From: Chytridium lagenaria
Taxonomy: Eukaryota > Chytridiomycota > Chytridiomycetes > Chytridiales > Chytridiaceae
Reading direction: 5' to 3'
NCBI GenBank assembly: GCA_025449115.1
Contig: JAHLKC010000058.1
Coordinates: 124,001-188,000 of the forward strand
Length of the DNA stretch: 64,000 nucleotides
Position 1 is the first letter of the stretch. Each line of letters starts with the position of its first letter. This document shows, in pieces, positions 45,452 to 58,794 of the stretch. Below the pieces are notes generated by a model, which ran no database searches, was not told the DNA's origin, and worked only from the letters and a program-made list of their open reading frames with translations. A program made the translations under genes and the position numbers.

Positions 45452-46381
45452 CTAGAGGCTGACGTAACCGCCGCTCCGACGAGAAAGATTTCCTACAAAG
45501 TCCTGAATAAAAAAGAAAATATTTAGTTTTTTTATCGTGGTCAAAAACGACGTACCATAATCGAGTTGATGATATTCTTCCAGAAGTCAAAGTTTGGCAG
45601 CATATCGGGGAACGTGCGCATGCCGTTGATAGTGTAGCTTCAAGATAAAATTCGTCAGTCTTTGAGGGTTGTAATCGACAAAGACTTACTTATAAACAGT
45701 TCCTAGGACAACATAGCAGACTCCACCAATAAAGAGCAGCAAGAAGAAAATTCCAACACCAGACATTCCCTTCTTATCAGTGCTACCTCCGCCGGGAGTA
45801 TCTGTTGCTATGCACCCAACTGATGACTTCCAGCGAACTTCCATGATTGTCTTGTTGACGTTCTGAATTTCGGGCTCTCCTTTCTTAATGTCCTTGGAGC
45901 AGATCAAGCTCAGTCTGTGAAAATGGTGTGAGAACGAGGGTGACGGAATTGGCTATTAACTTTACCTGACGGTTAAGTCTTCGCCAAGGTATCTGCTGCC
46001 TGTGTACTTGATCAGGATTCCCTCATCTTTCAAGTCTTCGATCTCGGTTTTCCCCTCTGTCCAAGGCTTCACACCAATAACCCTCTCCTTCTCCTTTTGA
46101 GAATCCTTGATGTTGGTGGTGATCTCGCAAATGTAAGCCGACTTGTCGCATTGATCCTCGCTTGCAACATCCTTGAGTTGTGTCCATGCCTTACACACAC
46201 TGAAGTACGTCTCAATCCTGTTTTTTGTTGGCGGCAAATCCTCTGTCCGCTTCACAGTAAATACTTCATCAGCGATAGACGACAGATCATATTTATTGTT
46301 GTTCACTTTGAGGTTGCTGCAGTCCAAGGCGAACGCCGCCGAGGAGAGCAGAAGAAGTGCAAGGACTTTGGATGCAACCAT
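45452..46381 (-). CDS. ATG27: Atg27-like type I membrane protein (MRH domain)
   Basis: Atg27 helps Atg9 traffic to the phagophore assembly site. ATG 46381 gives a signal peptide MVASKVLALLLLSSAAFALD. The luminal MRH-type domain has cysteine landmarks (CSNLKVNNNKYDLSS, YFSVCKAW, CDKSAYICEI) and LICSKDIKKGEPEIQNVNKT followed by WKSSVGCIA. The single transmembrane helix is GVGIFFLLLFIGGVCYVVLG. After a short intron the cytosolic tail reads YTINGMRTFPDMLPNFDFWK and ends GGYVSL; MLPNFDFW is the usual Atg27 tail pattern. Length is about 255 residues. Its ATG is only 7 nt downstream of the stop of the TTC16-like gene. Confidence 0.88.
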
Positions 46382-46388
46382 TTTTTTA

Positions 46389-48297
46389 TTACTGGAAGTC
46401 AAGGAAGGGTGTGACAAGAGTGAGCACTGCTGGTTTTTGGCCGCGTTCCTTCTTGGTATCTGAGGCAGACACGACAGGAACGAGCGCGTGGCTGCTGCCT
46501 GAGGAAGATTCAGAGGTGGACGATTCCTGTAGTCTCCCTCTTTGATTGTTGATAGCAAGAACTGGGAGGATGGTGTCATCCGTCTTTCCAGGCTTCTTTG
46601 ATAGCGGTTTTCGTGGAGGGAAAGGGAGGAGGTTGTTGAGAAGAGGACCAGTTTGAAGCCGCATAAGCAATGCTGACGCCTCTCTATGTCCAGGATTGAT
46701 TTCTAAGGCGCTCTCCAGATCAGAACGCGCAGCGTCAATCATTTGCTGAAGAAGGTAAGTTTTTGCTCTCTCAAAGTATAGCTTGGGGTCAGAGGGCCAT
46801 GCTGCTATCGCTTTGCAAAGCTCGATCGTTGCACTACTCATATCACCCATAGCTAGGAACTTTTCAGCGAGACCGTAACGAAGATCCCCGATTTTGCTTC
46901 TAGCCTCGTCGTCACTAGGATCAATGTCCCAGGCCTTTGCTAGATCCTTCAAAGTTTTCTCCACCTCACCGAAGCGCAAGTAACAATCTTTGTACAATTT
47001 AGTATAGAGATGGACAAAAAGTGCCGTTGCCGGAAAACTGTGTAGAGGTTTATACCTGCACGGTTTTTGTACACGACTGGTTCGGACTGATTAAATGACA
47101 GTGCTGTTGTGAAAGCTGTGAGAGATTCTGTAAAGTTCCCGCTTCTGGATAGATTAGAACGTTATGGAATTTTCACTTCTTACTGGAAAAGCGAAACCCC
47201 GAGTTTGTTGTAAACGCTTCCAAGATGCGCGCGAATTTCCGATTCTCTTGTCTTATCATACTCCGGATGCTCGAGAACTGCCGTTAGATCAACGATAGCG
47301 CTTTCAAATTGACCTATTTCCGAGAAAAGAATACCTCTTTCTTTATGTTAGATTCTCCTCGAAGATTTGAAGTTCCCAAACCTCTTGAACAAGAGGACCC
47401 AGTCCATAGGATCCAACTCCAGGGCGTGGTTCAGAAAGTAGATGGCAACATCAAACTTTCCCTTGAGAATTTGATCTGACGCCTTGTTCTTGTACCGAAT
47501 CGCAACAAGCATAGTGTACTCGAGCAATCCCCGAATCTCTGGATGAGAGGGCTGCAATTGTATTGCTCGTTGCGTGTCAATGTTAACGAAGTCAACGTTT
47601 CCTTGCTGCCGATATATTTTCGCTCGAAGAATAAAGAGATCCGCGTGATTTGGATTTCGACTTGTGAGCACATATAGTAATTCTAAAGCGTAATCAAACT
47701 TTCGCATGCCAATATATGTCACGGCCCTTTTACGCAACGTTAAAACGACGCTTTACATAAACTTCTTCTTTACATTCGAGCTAGCACAGCATCCTCGGCC
47801 ATTCCCAGGCCTTTTGCAATTTCAAATTGCTCCAAAGCCTCGCGATATCTCCTTTGATCTAAAAATATTTGACCCCATAGAAAATGAACCTTTCGCTGTC
47901 GTCTATTCAGCCAGACGCTTTCTTTTTAAAAAATTACTGATATCAGAATAAGCTCTTTTTGAACAAGATCACCTTTTTGCTGAGAAGAGTTGTTTGCTAT
48001 GAGATCTATTGCAACTTGATAGTTTGCAATCGCACTCTCAAAGTCGACGACTTTTAAAAACGCTTCAGCACGATTAACAAAAAACGAAGGCTCTTGAGGA
48101 TGCAGGAATATTGCTCTCGAGAACAAAGCTATCGCTTCGACGTAGTGGCTGTGGCCCAGTGCAGTACATCCTTTGTTGTTGCTGTAGTAAAATGGTAAGT
48201 TTTAAAGATGGCAAGTGCCGGACTCGGACTGTGTTTATCATATGCGATCTGGATGTGATGCTTACTTGAGCTCTGATCTTTGTATGTGTTCGATCAT
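46389..48297 (-). CDS. TTC16: TPR protein similar to TTC16
   Basis: A tetratricopeptide protein whose relatives are mainly found in ciliated organisms. Repeats seen in order: ALGHSHYVEAIALFSRAIFL, HPQEPSFFVNRAEAFLKVVD, KRAVTYIGMRKFDYALELLY, NPNHADLFILRAKIYRQQGN, IQLQPSHPEIRGLLEYTMLV, FDVAIYFLNHALELDPMDWV, KDLAKAWDIDPSDDEARSKI, SSATIELCKAIAAWPSDPKL and ALEINPGHREASALL; at least nine TPR-like units. The tail is Ser/Pro/Lys-rich, ending LVTPFLDFQ, stop 46391-46389. At least seven introns occur. The in-frame ATG at 48297 (MIEHIQRSELK) is a minimum start; an exon upstream is possible. Function in the axoneme is inferred from phylogenetic distribution. Confidence 0.8.
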
Positions 48298-48922
48298 GAC
48301 TTCAACGTTCTATAATCCAACAGATTGACATCAATTTGAGTGATTAACATGCATTTCCTCGAAAAAACACAGATAGCCTGGAACTAACTTTCTAGCAAGT
48401 GGAATCGCTGTGCATGTGTATAGTTGTAAAGTCTAGGATGTAGTTTGGTGGAGCGAGGTGTTATGATGTCTGATTGATCACAACGCGTGCATAAAGACGC
48501 GCCTGTTCAGAGCTGGATAAACAACGTCAGCGAAACAACGTTGACATAGAAATCGCTTCAAATAGGAGCACGAAGGGATACCTTCGCGCATTGCAGCGGC
48601 AACGCGTAGTCTATTTTTTCTTTCTCGTTGTTTGGTTGAAAGAGTTAAAATCTTGGAATGTAGGCCAAATGTTATTTTCCAGAACGACCAAGGCTCCAGA
48701 GCCAAAAAAAAATTCATTCAATCACAAAAGAGAAGACCCTCAAGAGGCTCAATCGCTGCTTATAGACTTGAGAAAGGGAGAGATCGCGTTTGCTCCCCCA
48801 TTCCCCCATCCACATCATCCTCTTCCCTCAAGCCGCACGCCCTGCCCGTCGCAAACTACTTCTCTTCACCGTCGTCTGTTGATCCCTACCTCCACTTGAG
48901 CCCCTGATATCCAACAAGAGAA
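48298..48922. other. Intergenic, divergent promoters of the TTC16-like and PSP1 genes
   Basis: May include a missed 5' exon of the TTC16-like gene (minus) and the 5' UTR of the PSP1 gene (plus; pyrimidine/CA-rich 48790-48900). No independent gene supported. Confidence 0.45.
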
Positions 48923-51417
48923 ATGTCTGAGAAGAAACCAGCCGCATTTTCTTATGCTGCTGCCGCTGCCACCAATCGCGCTACCCTGCAGCCGCCTACT
49001 TCAAGTCCATCTGCTGCTCGAAGGAAGTCTGCTCCAGAGAGCTCGTTGAAGATCCCTCTGGTCGACCGCTCGGAATCTGAGGATCCCACTTCAAAGCAGG
49101 AAGCCCTTGCCGTAGGAAGAAATTCTCGTTCGCCGTCCCCGATACCCTCCAAAGTATGGACTAATTCAAGATTGCCTCACAAGAAGTCTAGCGGTAAGCT
49201 TTTGATATTTTGGGGGTGTTTGCTTTTTCCTTATCGTCAAGCTTTGCGGATGATAAGAAAGTCTAATCTCATGATCCACATTCACCTTTGATTATCAAGA
49301 GCACGTTCCTGCTACCCTCGCATCAGGTGCTACCGGGGCTGCAGCTCCTCCTGCAACATTGACAACCCCTTCCATCGCTATAGTGGCGGCTTCGGAGGAA
49401 AACAGCTGGAAAGCCGTCGGTAGTCCCCCTCGTCGTCTCTCTGCCTCGGTCCCACAAACACCCGCTCATGAACCCATCTCTGACCAAAACACTGAAGCAG
49501 ACGACAGTGAGGATCTTGTGTTAATGCGTAAACGCGGGATTAGGACTAGGGCGGCCAGTACCCCCAATCCTCTCATCAATGTTGCTTCGTTGGCACCGAC
49601 TGAAGAGGCTTTGAAGGAGGAGGGTGCTGATGTCGGTGTTGATAACTCTTCGTCTCAAGCGGCTAATCAAAAGTGGGGTGGCCTTGGCTGGGGTCCGTCA
49701 ATTTGGAAGGATAATACTGGTTCGGCAGCTCCTTCGCTTGTTTCAAAGGCACCCACTTATCTTGGTCCAGAGACCATGGCTCCTGGCTCATCTCAACAAG
49801 GAAGGCAGTACAGGAGCTTTTCGTTTTCTCTGGGCGAAGGTGGTCAAGAGGGAGAACAGGGAAATGGTGCTGCTCCTCCCGGAGTTCCTTTCTCGCGCCT
49901 TCCCCAACAGGAACCTTTACGCGGTGGAGACGACGAGGATGATTACTCGGAATATACTTTACCCAAAGCTCGTTCGCGTTCAAAGTCTTCTTCTGCAATC
50001 TACGGTTTGATCGCTGGTGGTCAGGACAACTATATGGTTGGCGGTGAACAGCCGACCGCTGGTGGTCGCAGGGAGAGCGCCGGTTACGCCGAGTTGAACT
50101 CCATTTGGTCAAACTCTCACGCTGATCGTCAGAGCCACGAGCCGTCGCTTTTGCATCGTAGGGCGTCGACTCAGCCTAACAACTATAATGGACCTATGTG
50201 GGAGAGCCTGAGAGGCGGCGGAGATAGTGCTTCAATTAGGGATGGTGACGGGGCTTCGGAATCGGGACACCTTGCGCCTGGATCTGGACCTTCGCCTGAC
50301 CGTGTTGAGAGGTACCGCCAGCAACGTCGTTACTCGCATGCACCGAACTTGTACAACGAGTTTTCCCAGCAGCTTATCAACAGGTTAGAAACGACCTGTT
50401 TTCCTTTTTTTAGAGAATGTTTATTCTTACAAACCTTTTTCTTTTTGATGTTGCGATAGGCCTGGAGGAGAGTCTGAGTTTCAGTACGATTCTCGCCGGC
50501 GGCATTCCCTTGCTGGGCCTCTTCTTTCTGGATCCGGCCGTTACCTCGACCAACAAATGGACGGTCTTTACCTCGACGACCCCAACGACCCCCACCTCTT
50601 TGAGGAAATCGACGACTACTTTGAGAACACGGAGCATCGCACCCGGGCCTGGGTGGAAGCCGGCAAGAACCTCCAAATGCAAGCTTTCCCTCACCCATGG
50701 CCAATCTATGTCGTTGAATTCAAAGCAGGCCGTATCGACTTTTTCTACATATCTGACTCCTCCCATACGATCAAGACTGGGGATCTTGTGATTGTAGAGG
50801 CGGACAGAGGAAAGGATCTTGGGAAAGTGATCAATGATTCGATTGGGAATACGGCGCAGTTACAGCTTTTCCAGAATCAACATGGGGATGCGATGTTGGA
50901 TTCGCATTTCTTAAATAAGGAGGTGCATCCTAAGAGGATTTTTAGGCAGGCACAGCCGAATGAGATTCCAATGTTGGTATCCAAGAGTCAAGATGAGGCC
51001 AAGGCTATGTCAGGTGAGAGATTTGCTGGTGATGGGTCAGCAGCCCTTTTTCCTTTTGTGGATGTATGTTAATTGACTTGTTGCTTTTGCAGTTTGCCAA
51101 ACAAAGATTAGGTTGAAGAAAGTTGCCGATGGAGGTGGTGGATGCTGAATATCAATGGTAATTTTTTTGACACAAACGACATCGGGATTCTAATTATGTT
51201 TTTTTTCCAGGGATCGTCGTAAACTCACGTTCTATTTTGTTGCTGACAGGAGAATTGATTTCCGTGAATTGGTTAGAGGTTTGTATCATTACCCGTCCGA
51301 AATCGTTACCTTTACCCTTTCTATCGGATTTATACTAAATCCCAAATAGATTTATTTAAACTGTACAAGACGAGGATTTGGATGTGCGCCGTCAACCCCG
51401 CAAAGCTCGTTCGCTAG
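48923..51417 (+). CDS. PSP1 C-terminal-domain protein
   Basis: ATG 48923 (MSEKKPAAFSYAAAAATNRA). The first 450 or so residues are disordered (Ser/Pro/Gly-rich, e.g. KARSRSKSSSAIYGLIAGGQ). The C-terminus is a complete PSP1 domain: WPIYVVEFKAGRIDFFYISD, GDLVIVEADRGKDLGKVIND, KRIFRQAQPNEIPMLVSKSQ, then across introns DAEYQWDRRKLTFYFVADRR, IDFRELVRDLFKLYKTRIWM. The domain also occurs in bacterial YaaT/RicT. Yeast PSP1 and PSP2 suppress DNA polymerase alpha and splicing mutants, but those proteins differ from this architecture. Frames change at 50380-50460 and 51030-51230 through short introns. The stop is 51415-51417. The biochemical role is uncertain. Confidence 0.9.
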
Positions 51418-52152
51418 ACATACTATACGCAAATCCGTGTTTGATTTTTTTCCCCTCGTTTGTTTCATACTTCTTTATCCCTTTTTAAATTTTAAGGCTC
51501 CGTGGTTTTTGATTTCCCCCTTTGTTTTGTTTTCGCACATAAAAAGCCCACCGTCTTTCTCTATCCTTCTTTCTCACAGGCCTTGATTCTCTAAAGTTGT
51601 TTTTTCTTCTCTTCTCTTTTTTTCTTTTTCTTTTTTTGGTTCCTTTATTCCCCCCGTTGTAGGCATGATAGTATATGTTTTTGTTTTCGTAGATGAAAGA
51701 GTTGTGTGTTAAAGAAGTTGATGAAGCCCCATTTGTTGCGTTTTTATGATTACCCCCCTCCCCCCCGCGTAAGTGTTCGGGGGTCTTTCTCCTTTGGTTT
51801 TTTCTTTTCTTTTTATTTTTTCGAAAGCCCTCTCCCATACTCTACCGCCTTTAGTTTTTGCAATAGTTTTGCAGATTCACGATGATGTTTTTGCTGTGTT
51901 TCAACACCTTTGAAACTGCTGAGGTGATGTGGGCGTTGGGAAGGGACAAGTTTCCCGTCAGTCTTCTTTGTTTTTGTTTTTTTTTTGGCCTACTTTTTGT
52001 TGTTTACATGTTGTGTTTTGTTTGTTTGGGTTGGTTGTTGTTGCTTGAAGGGTTGTTTTTAGAGTTAGAAGAAGCAGATAAGATAAAATACTATTCTTGT
52101 TACATCCACTATGTTCGCGTTCATGAAAAGTTTTGAGAACGACGAAAAACAA
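51418..52152. other. 3' UTR / intergenic region, T-rich
   Basis: T-rich runs (51600-51640, 51785-51820) downstream of the PSP1 gene. A predicted 84-residue frame at 51882-52136 is Leu/Phe/Cys low-complexity and not accepted as a gene. Confidence 0.5.
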
Positions 52153-54131
52153 ATGGTGGTTGAAATCAAACGAGAGTTGTCAGACCTTTCTGGACAACAA
52201 ACTTTTGAAGATGATGGTTTCGGACGTTCTCACCCCCCCTTTGCACATTGAGACGGTGAATGGATTACGAGAGTAGGAGCGATGTTCATTCACGTTGGAC
52301 TCATTGATGGTCACTTAGGTTCTTGATGACTTGGACAACCATTCCTTTACTTTCAAAAACAAGTCACAGAATGGATTGGCAGCAGCAGTCCCCCAATGAC
52401 ATGGATGACGGCGTGAAGACGACAGAACAGAGAAATTGGATGTTCGAAGCTTGTTACTGTCGCAACCTAAAACATGGAAGCGGAATTACGATTTCATAGA
52501 GTACTCCTTTTTTAACGGTGCGTTGTCTAACTTTGGGAAAAGGAACTCTTCTCGAAACAAGTTCAACTTTTTTGGAACAATCTACAAAGGAGATGTTATA
52601 AACGGATTTTGAGTCAACCCCCGCAATGGAGCTCGAGTGCTGAGATTAAGGAAGCGGGTTGGTCTTGCCGCTTATCTTGTTTTGCTTATGGAGTTTAGAG
52701 ATGAAGAATGATGAGATGAAGACAAAGTTGAAGGCGTATAAGAGGGATTTGGGGTCGGCTTGTGAGAGACTCGCTGAGGTTTTAGAGACGGTTGTTGGAG
52801 GTGAGGAAGGAGTGCTTATTTATTTTTTACTGTCCAGGGAGGAGAAGCTGATGGTCGTGTTTTTTTTTTAATGTAGCGCAATCAGAGGTGATTGCAAAGA
52901 GGAATGAGATTGAGGTTGTTGTGTACTATTAGTGGGCTTGTATGGTGTTTATGGTGGGGTGTTTTTTCTGATTACTTTCTTTATCGATAGGAGGAGGAGT
53001 CGCAGAGGCTTTTAGAGCAGTTTGATCCTAATGAGGTCTATTTAGTTTTGATACTGTTTCGTACTGATGTTTTTTATTTGGGGGTAATAGCCGACTTACG
53101 AGGAATTGCAGACCATCTACACACAGCAGGTGGAGAAACTGTTGTTTACATTGCAGGCTCTAATGTTTTTAAACAGGAGGGTCCCTTGATGCGAGATAGG
53201 GCGGAAATGGCGGACCTTGAAAAACAGATTGAGGATATGAGACGGGAGAATGAGTCGTTAAAGCAGAACCTTGTTCAGGTGTCTGTGGAGATGAGTGAGG
53301 TGGATCAACAGCTAGAAGTAGAAGCGAGAAAGGCGTCGCTAAGGGATCCAGATGAGGAGAAGTATACGTTATGGTATATTTTTTATTATGAAAAGATGTA
53401 AGGCTGACCTTTTCTTTTTCTTTTTTGTAAGGTGTGAACAATGGAGTAAGACGCTGATGGGATTATTGGGCATACAGAATATCACACCGAAGGATTCTTC
53501 GTGCATTTCCATTATATATGATTTGACGGGTGGACGGACGTGTACACTTGAAATCACATTTAAAACACCACATAACTCGCAAAAGTATGCGGTAGAGGGC
53601 AAGGTTGGAACTTTTCAATTCTTTTTGAGTGTGTGCTATATACCTCTGTTGAAATGATTAGCTGTCAGACTGCCCTTGCAATATCTACGATATCGTTGAA
53701 ATTGGCCAACATTTAACGACACTGAGCGGAATCAGAACGTTCAGGATGCCACTTTGATTATTGTCTACGAGACGCGTCGTCGAATCACAAAATACTATGC
53801 ACTTGTGGATGAGGTGGAGACGTTGAGAGCTCAACTGCCGCAACGAAACATTCGGATAGACTTTGATGTTGATAGACGGTTTGGAAAGGTGTGGTTTGGG
53901 GAGGGGTGGTGTTGGAAGTTCGCGTCACGCAAGAATACCCAGGGGATGCATCATGCTTGGATTATTATGTAACGAATGGTGGAAATAAGGATACACAGGA
54001 GATGATGGTAATGTTATCAGCTTCACTTGATATTCATGGGTTTTGGTTTTTTAACATGATCTGTCTCCTAGACCACGCTGAGTATGCACAAGACGTCCAC
54101 CATCACTCAACTTGTTGTTTTATGCTGCTGA
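52153..54131 (+). CDS. Coiled-coil protein, probably Sos7-like kinetochore protein
   Basis: Broken by several indels and introns. Readable segments: VSDVLTPPLHIETVNGLRE (52212-52270), KELFSK then LEQSTKEML then KRILSQPPQWSSSAEIKEA (52535-52645, three frames), a coiled coil KNDEMKTKLKAYKRDLGSAC, PTYEELQTIYTQQVEKLL, LEKQIEDMRRENESLKQNLV, then a globular C-terminus WSKTLMGLLGIQNITPKDSS, IIYDLTGGRTCTLEITFKTP, YYALVDEVETLRAQL and LEVRVTQEYPGDASCLDYYV. The order ELFSKL...LEQxTKExFLxxI...PP followed by a coiled coil resembles fungal Sos7, a KNL1-complex subunit (ZWINT/Kre28 counterpart). Stop assigned at 54129-54131. It could also be another RWD-bearing coiled-coil protein. Confidence 0.5.
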
Positions 54132-54239
54132 ATCATTAATTGTTTTATATGTATGTTGATTAAACTATGGAATAAGCTGTGTCTTTTATGATACCTTTTC
54201 AGTGATTGCGTTTAAGCAGTAGTAGCAGTTGTAGCAGTA

Positions 54240-54408
54240 TGCCTGTAGTGTTATTTTTAAATAGCAGTAAAAAGCCAGTATGTAGTAAATAAATATTTAT
54301 AAAAACAACATTATATTATTTTAATCAATTAATTAATTATTAGTAATTACATAAATATTAAAATAAAATATTTATTTATTATTATATTTTAATTATTAAT
54401 TAAAAGTT
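54240..54408. other. Very AT-rich island upstream of RPL3
   Basis: About 170 bases composed almost only of A and T (taattaattaattattag, aaatatttatttattatta), sharply different from flanking DNA. It lies between the Sos7-like stop and the RPL3 promoter. Confidence 0.8.
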
Positions 54409-54642
54409 TTTCGCTGAGAGGGTGATATTGCACTGGTGGGAACACAAACTGGTCCTTCTTTTTCTCAACACCGGCTTCAATGGTACTGTATATTCAATTC
54501 AATAGGAAGAGGGCATCAGCGGAGACACTGGCATCCCATCCATCCCATCACATCACATCCCCATCGTCAACCATCATCAAAACAACACCTGTGTGGAAGA
54601 GAACAGCCAAAGAGGATAAGGGAGAGAGAGCGTCACTGGATC

Positions 54643-56346
54643 ATGGTCAACGACTTGGGCTTGGACTTTTGACTTAGTGGACACCAAGTGATGTCGAAAG
54701 GAATGATGACTGCTGTGCTACTCCTTTATCGAGCGATTGCCCTCTCCCTCTCACTCTATCATCAGATCATCTATATGCTAACATCTCCTTTCTCTTCCAG
54801 TCTCACAGGTGCGTTTTTGAGACGATAAATGGACTTTGCTCTGTGTGGTTTATACGAATTGTTGTCTGGATATACTTACTGACCCCGTTTCTCTCCTTGT
54901 TTACCTGGTTTCGTTTGGAAACAATAGGAAGGTGAGATCATGGTTGCCTTGGTGAACTCGAGGAAGGAATATCAGTTCTAATATTAACTCTTAAATCTTT
55001 CCAGTTTGAGCACCCCCGTCACGGTTCCTCGGGTTCCTTCCCCGCAAGCGCTCCCGCACCCACCGTGGTCGCGTGAAGTCCTACCCCAAGGATGACGCCA
55101 AGAAGCCCGTCCACTTGGCTGCTTTCCTCGGATACAAGGCCGGTATGACCCACATTGTCCGTGACCTCGAGCGTCCTGGATCCAGTAAGTACTTGAATTC
55201 GCATGAAGATGGATAGGTCAGGATCTTTGGACTGATGACATTACCGTATGATAGAGATGCACAAGAAGGAGGTCGTTGAGGCGGTCACCATCATCGAGAC
55301 CCCCATTGTCGTTGTCGGCGTTGTCGGCTACGTCGAGACTCCCCGTGGTCTCCGCTCCCTCACCACCGTCTGGGCTGAGCACCTTTCCGACGAGGTGAAG
55401 AGGCGGTTCTACAAGAACTGGTACCGTTCCAAGAAGAAGGCCTTCACCAAGTACTCCAAGAAGTACGCCAGCGAGAACGGCAAGCCCATCACTGAGCAGT
55501 TCGAGCGTATCAAGAAGTACTGCCAGGTTGTCCGTGTCCTCGTCCACACCCAAATCGGTCTCATAAGATCGGCATGAAGAAGGTGAGCAGTTTTGTTAAC
55601 TTATCTCTATATCAAGTTTCTTAACTTTTTCTTTGGAAAGGCCCACGTCATGGAGATCCAGCTTAACGGTGGATCCGTTGCCGACAAGTCAACTGGGCCA
55701 AGGACCACTTCGAGAAGCAGGTCCCCGTCTCTTCCGTCTTCGCCCAGAACGAGATGATCGATGTTATTGGTGTCACCAAGGGTCACGGTTTCACCGGTGT
55801 CGTTGCCCGTTGGGGTGTCAAGAAGCTTCCCAGGAAGACCCACAAGGGTCCTCCGCAAGGTCGCTTGTATTGGTGCCTGGCACCCTTCGGTCAGTAACAG
55901 TCACTCTTCATTCCATTTTTGTTTTGTGTCCGTCCTGTTGCTAATATATTGTACAGAGGGTTATGTACTCCGTCCCGTGCCGGTCAGGACGGTTACCACC
56001 ACCGTACCGAGCTTAACAAGAAGATCTACCGTGTTGGATCCAAGGACAACAAGGAGTCTGGTGCCACTGACTTCGATCTTACCTCCAAGAGCATCACCCC
56101 CCTTGGTGGATTCCCCCACTTCGGTATCGTCAACGAGGACTGGATCATGGTCAAGGGTTGCACTGTTGGTGTCAAGAAGCGTGTCCTTACCCTCAGGAAG
56201 TCCCTCCTCACCCACACCAAGCGTTCCGCGCTCGAGGAGGTTAACCTCAAGTTCATCGACACTTCTCAAAGTTCGGACACGGAAGATTCCAGACCGCCGA
56301 GGAGAAGAAGAGCTTCTACGGAACTCTCAAGAAGGACCTTGCTTAA
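54643..56346 (+). CDS. RPL3: Cytosolic ribosomal protein L3 (uL3)
   Basis: Core large-subunit protein at the peptidyl-transferase centre. The conserved start MSHRKF is spread over ATG (probably 54643-54645), TCTCACAG (54801-54808), GAAG (54928-54931) and TTTGAG (from 55005); the last three joins keep frame and have GT-AG borders. Then [162 protein letters not shown], stop 56344-56346. Five single-base errors: near 55027 (C missing), 55561 (C missing), 55689 (G missing), 55851 (C extra), 56264 (T missing). Each is repaired by one base. Confidence 0.97.
54928..54931 (+). other. RPL3: 4-nt internal microexon of RPL3
   Basis: Sequence acaatag-GAAG-gtgaga. It supplies the last base of Arg-4 and all of Lys-5 of the near-invariant SHRKF. 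Removing it would lose RK and shift the frame. Flanking introns are 119 nt (54809-54927) and 73 nt (54932-55004). Confidence 0.7.
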
Positions 56347-56578
56347 ATGCGCTGTTCGTCTTGTTTCCAATAAGCTTAGGTTATTTCTAGTATCATTATT
56401 ATGTATTCAGAAGAACCCATACTTTTGCTTTAGTGTATTGCTTGTGTGTGTGGATTGAGAGTGTGTTTCAATGTGCTTTATATAAATATCTGGTTGAATG
56501 CAAATAGGTACTACTTGGTTGAATGAATGGATTTGCGCGTGAAATGTGTACGAAATAAATATGCCCGCGTTGCTGTCG

Positions 56579-57090
56579 TTAGTGCCGTCTAGCCTCCTCG
56601 AATCCCTTCAACACTTGACAGATAAAGGCAGCCTCTGACGTATCTCTCACAATGTCGACCGGATTTGAAGACCGGCCCGCTTTCGTAGCCTTTAAATCTG
56701 ATAGTCAGACTTCTGTAACTTTCTCCTCCATAATTCTACTCCTTTCCTTACATTAGCTGTCGCCGCATCCGTTCTAAAATCCAAAGACTCTTCCATCCTT
56801 TGAAGTTCTTGCCTCATGTCCTATCGAAGTTGTGTTTTTTATTTTTATTAGTGGGGTAAAGGAAATAGAGTAAGAAAGGATTGCGGATGGTTCGAACAAT
56901 CAATATTACAAAGAGAAGCTTGTTCTATACATACCTGCATAGAGGCCGCCCCTGTTCCAGTGGTTGCTCCCGCATCCACCACAAACTTTCCTGGTTGCTT
57001 CACAAGCGCATCCTGCGACGTGAACCGATGCAAGGTTGTTGTGAAACCCGAGTAAGGCCGACTCGAAGGATAAACGCAGAACCCGCTCAT
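56579..57090 (-). CDS. Small conserved-looking hypothetical protein
   Basis: Not recognised. ATG 57090: MSGFCVYPSSRPYSGFTTTL, then TSQDALVKQPGKFVVDAGAT, TGTGAASMQ, intron (donor GTATGT, acceptor CGATAG), DMRQELQRMEESLDFRTDAA, TAN, then after a further intron or frame change DLKATKAGRSSNPVDIVRDT, SEAAFICQVLKGFEEARRH, stop 56581-56579. About 115 residues with a central amphipathic helix (QELQRMEESLDF). No signal peptide or membrane span. It is divergent from RPN11, with 120 bp between the starts. Confidence 0.6.
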
Positions 57091-57210
57091 GACGACACCC
57101 TTTCAACAAAAGCAACAAAACGAATTGACGGAAAGAAGGGTAGAGGGATGATGGATTCCTTTTTCAAAGTCCACTATCTGTAATTACTCGAAAAATTTCG
57201 AATCAAAAAA

Positions 57211-58794
<1,584 letters not shown>

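Noticed and set aside
51882..52136. 84-residue plus-strand frame, hydrophobic
   Set aside because: Leu/Phe/Cys/Val low complexity from a T/G-rich 3' region; no family pattern.
54643..56346. RPL3 as a pseudogene
   Set aside because: Five indels each need one base, mostly in short runs, while all conserved blocks, splice sites and the stop are intact; sequencing error is simpler.
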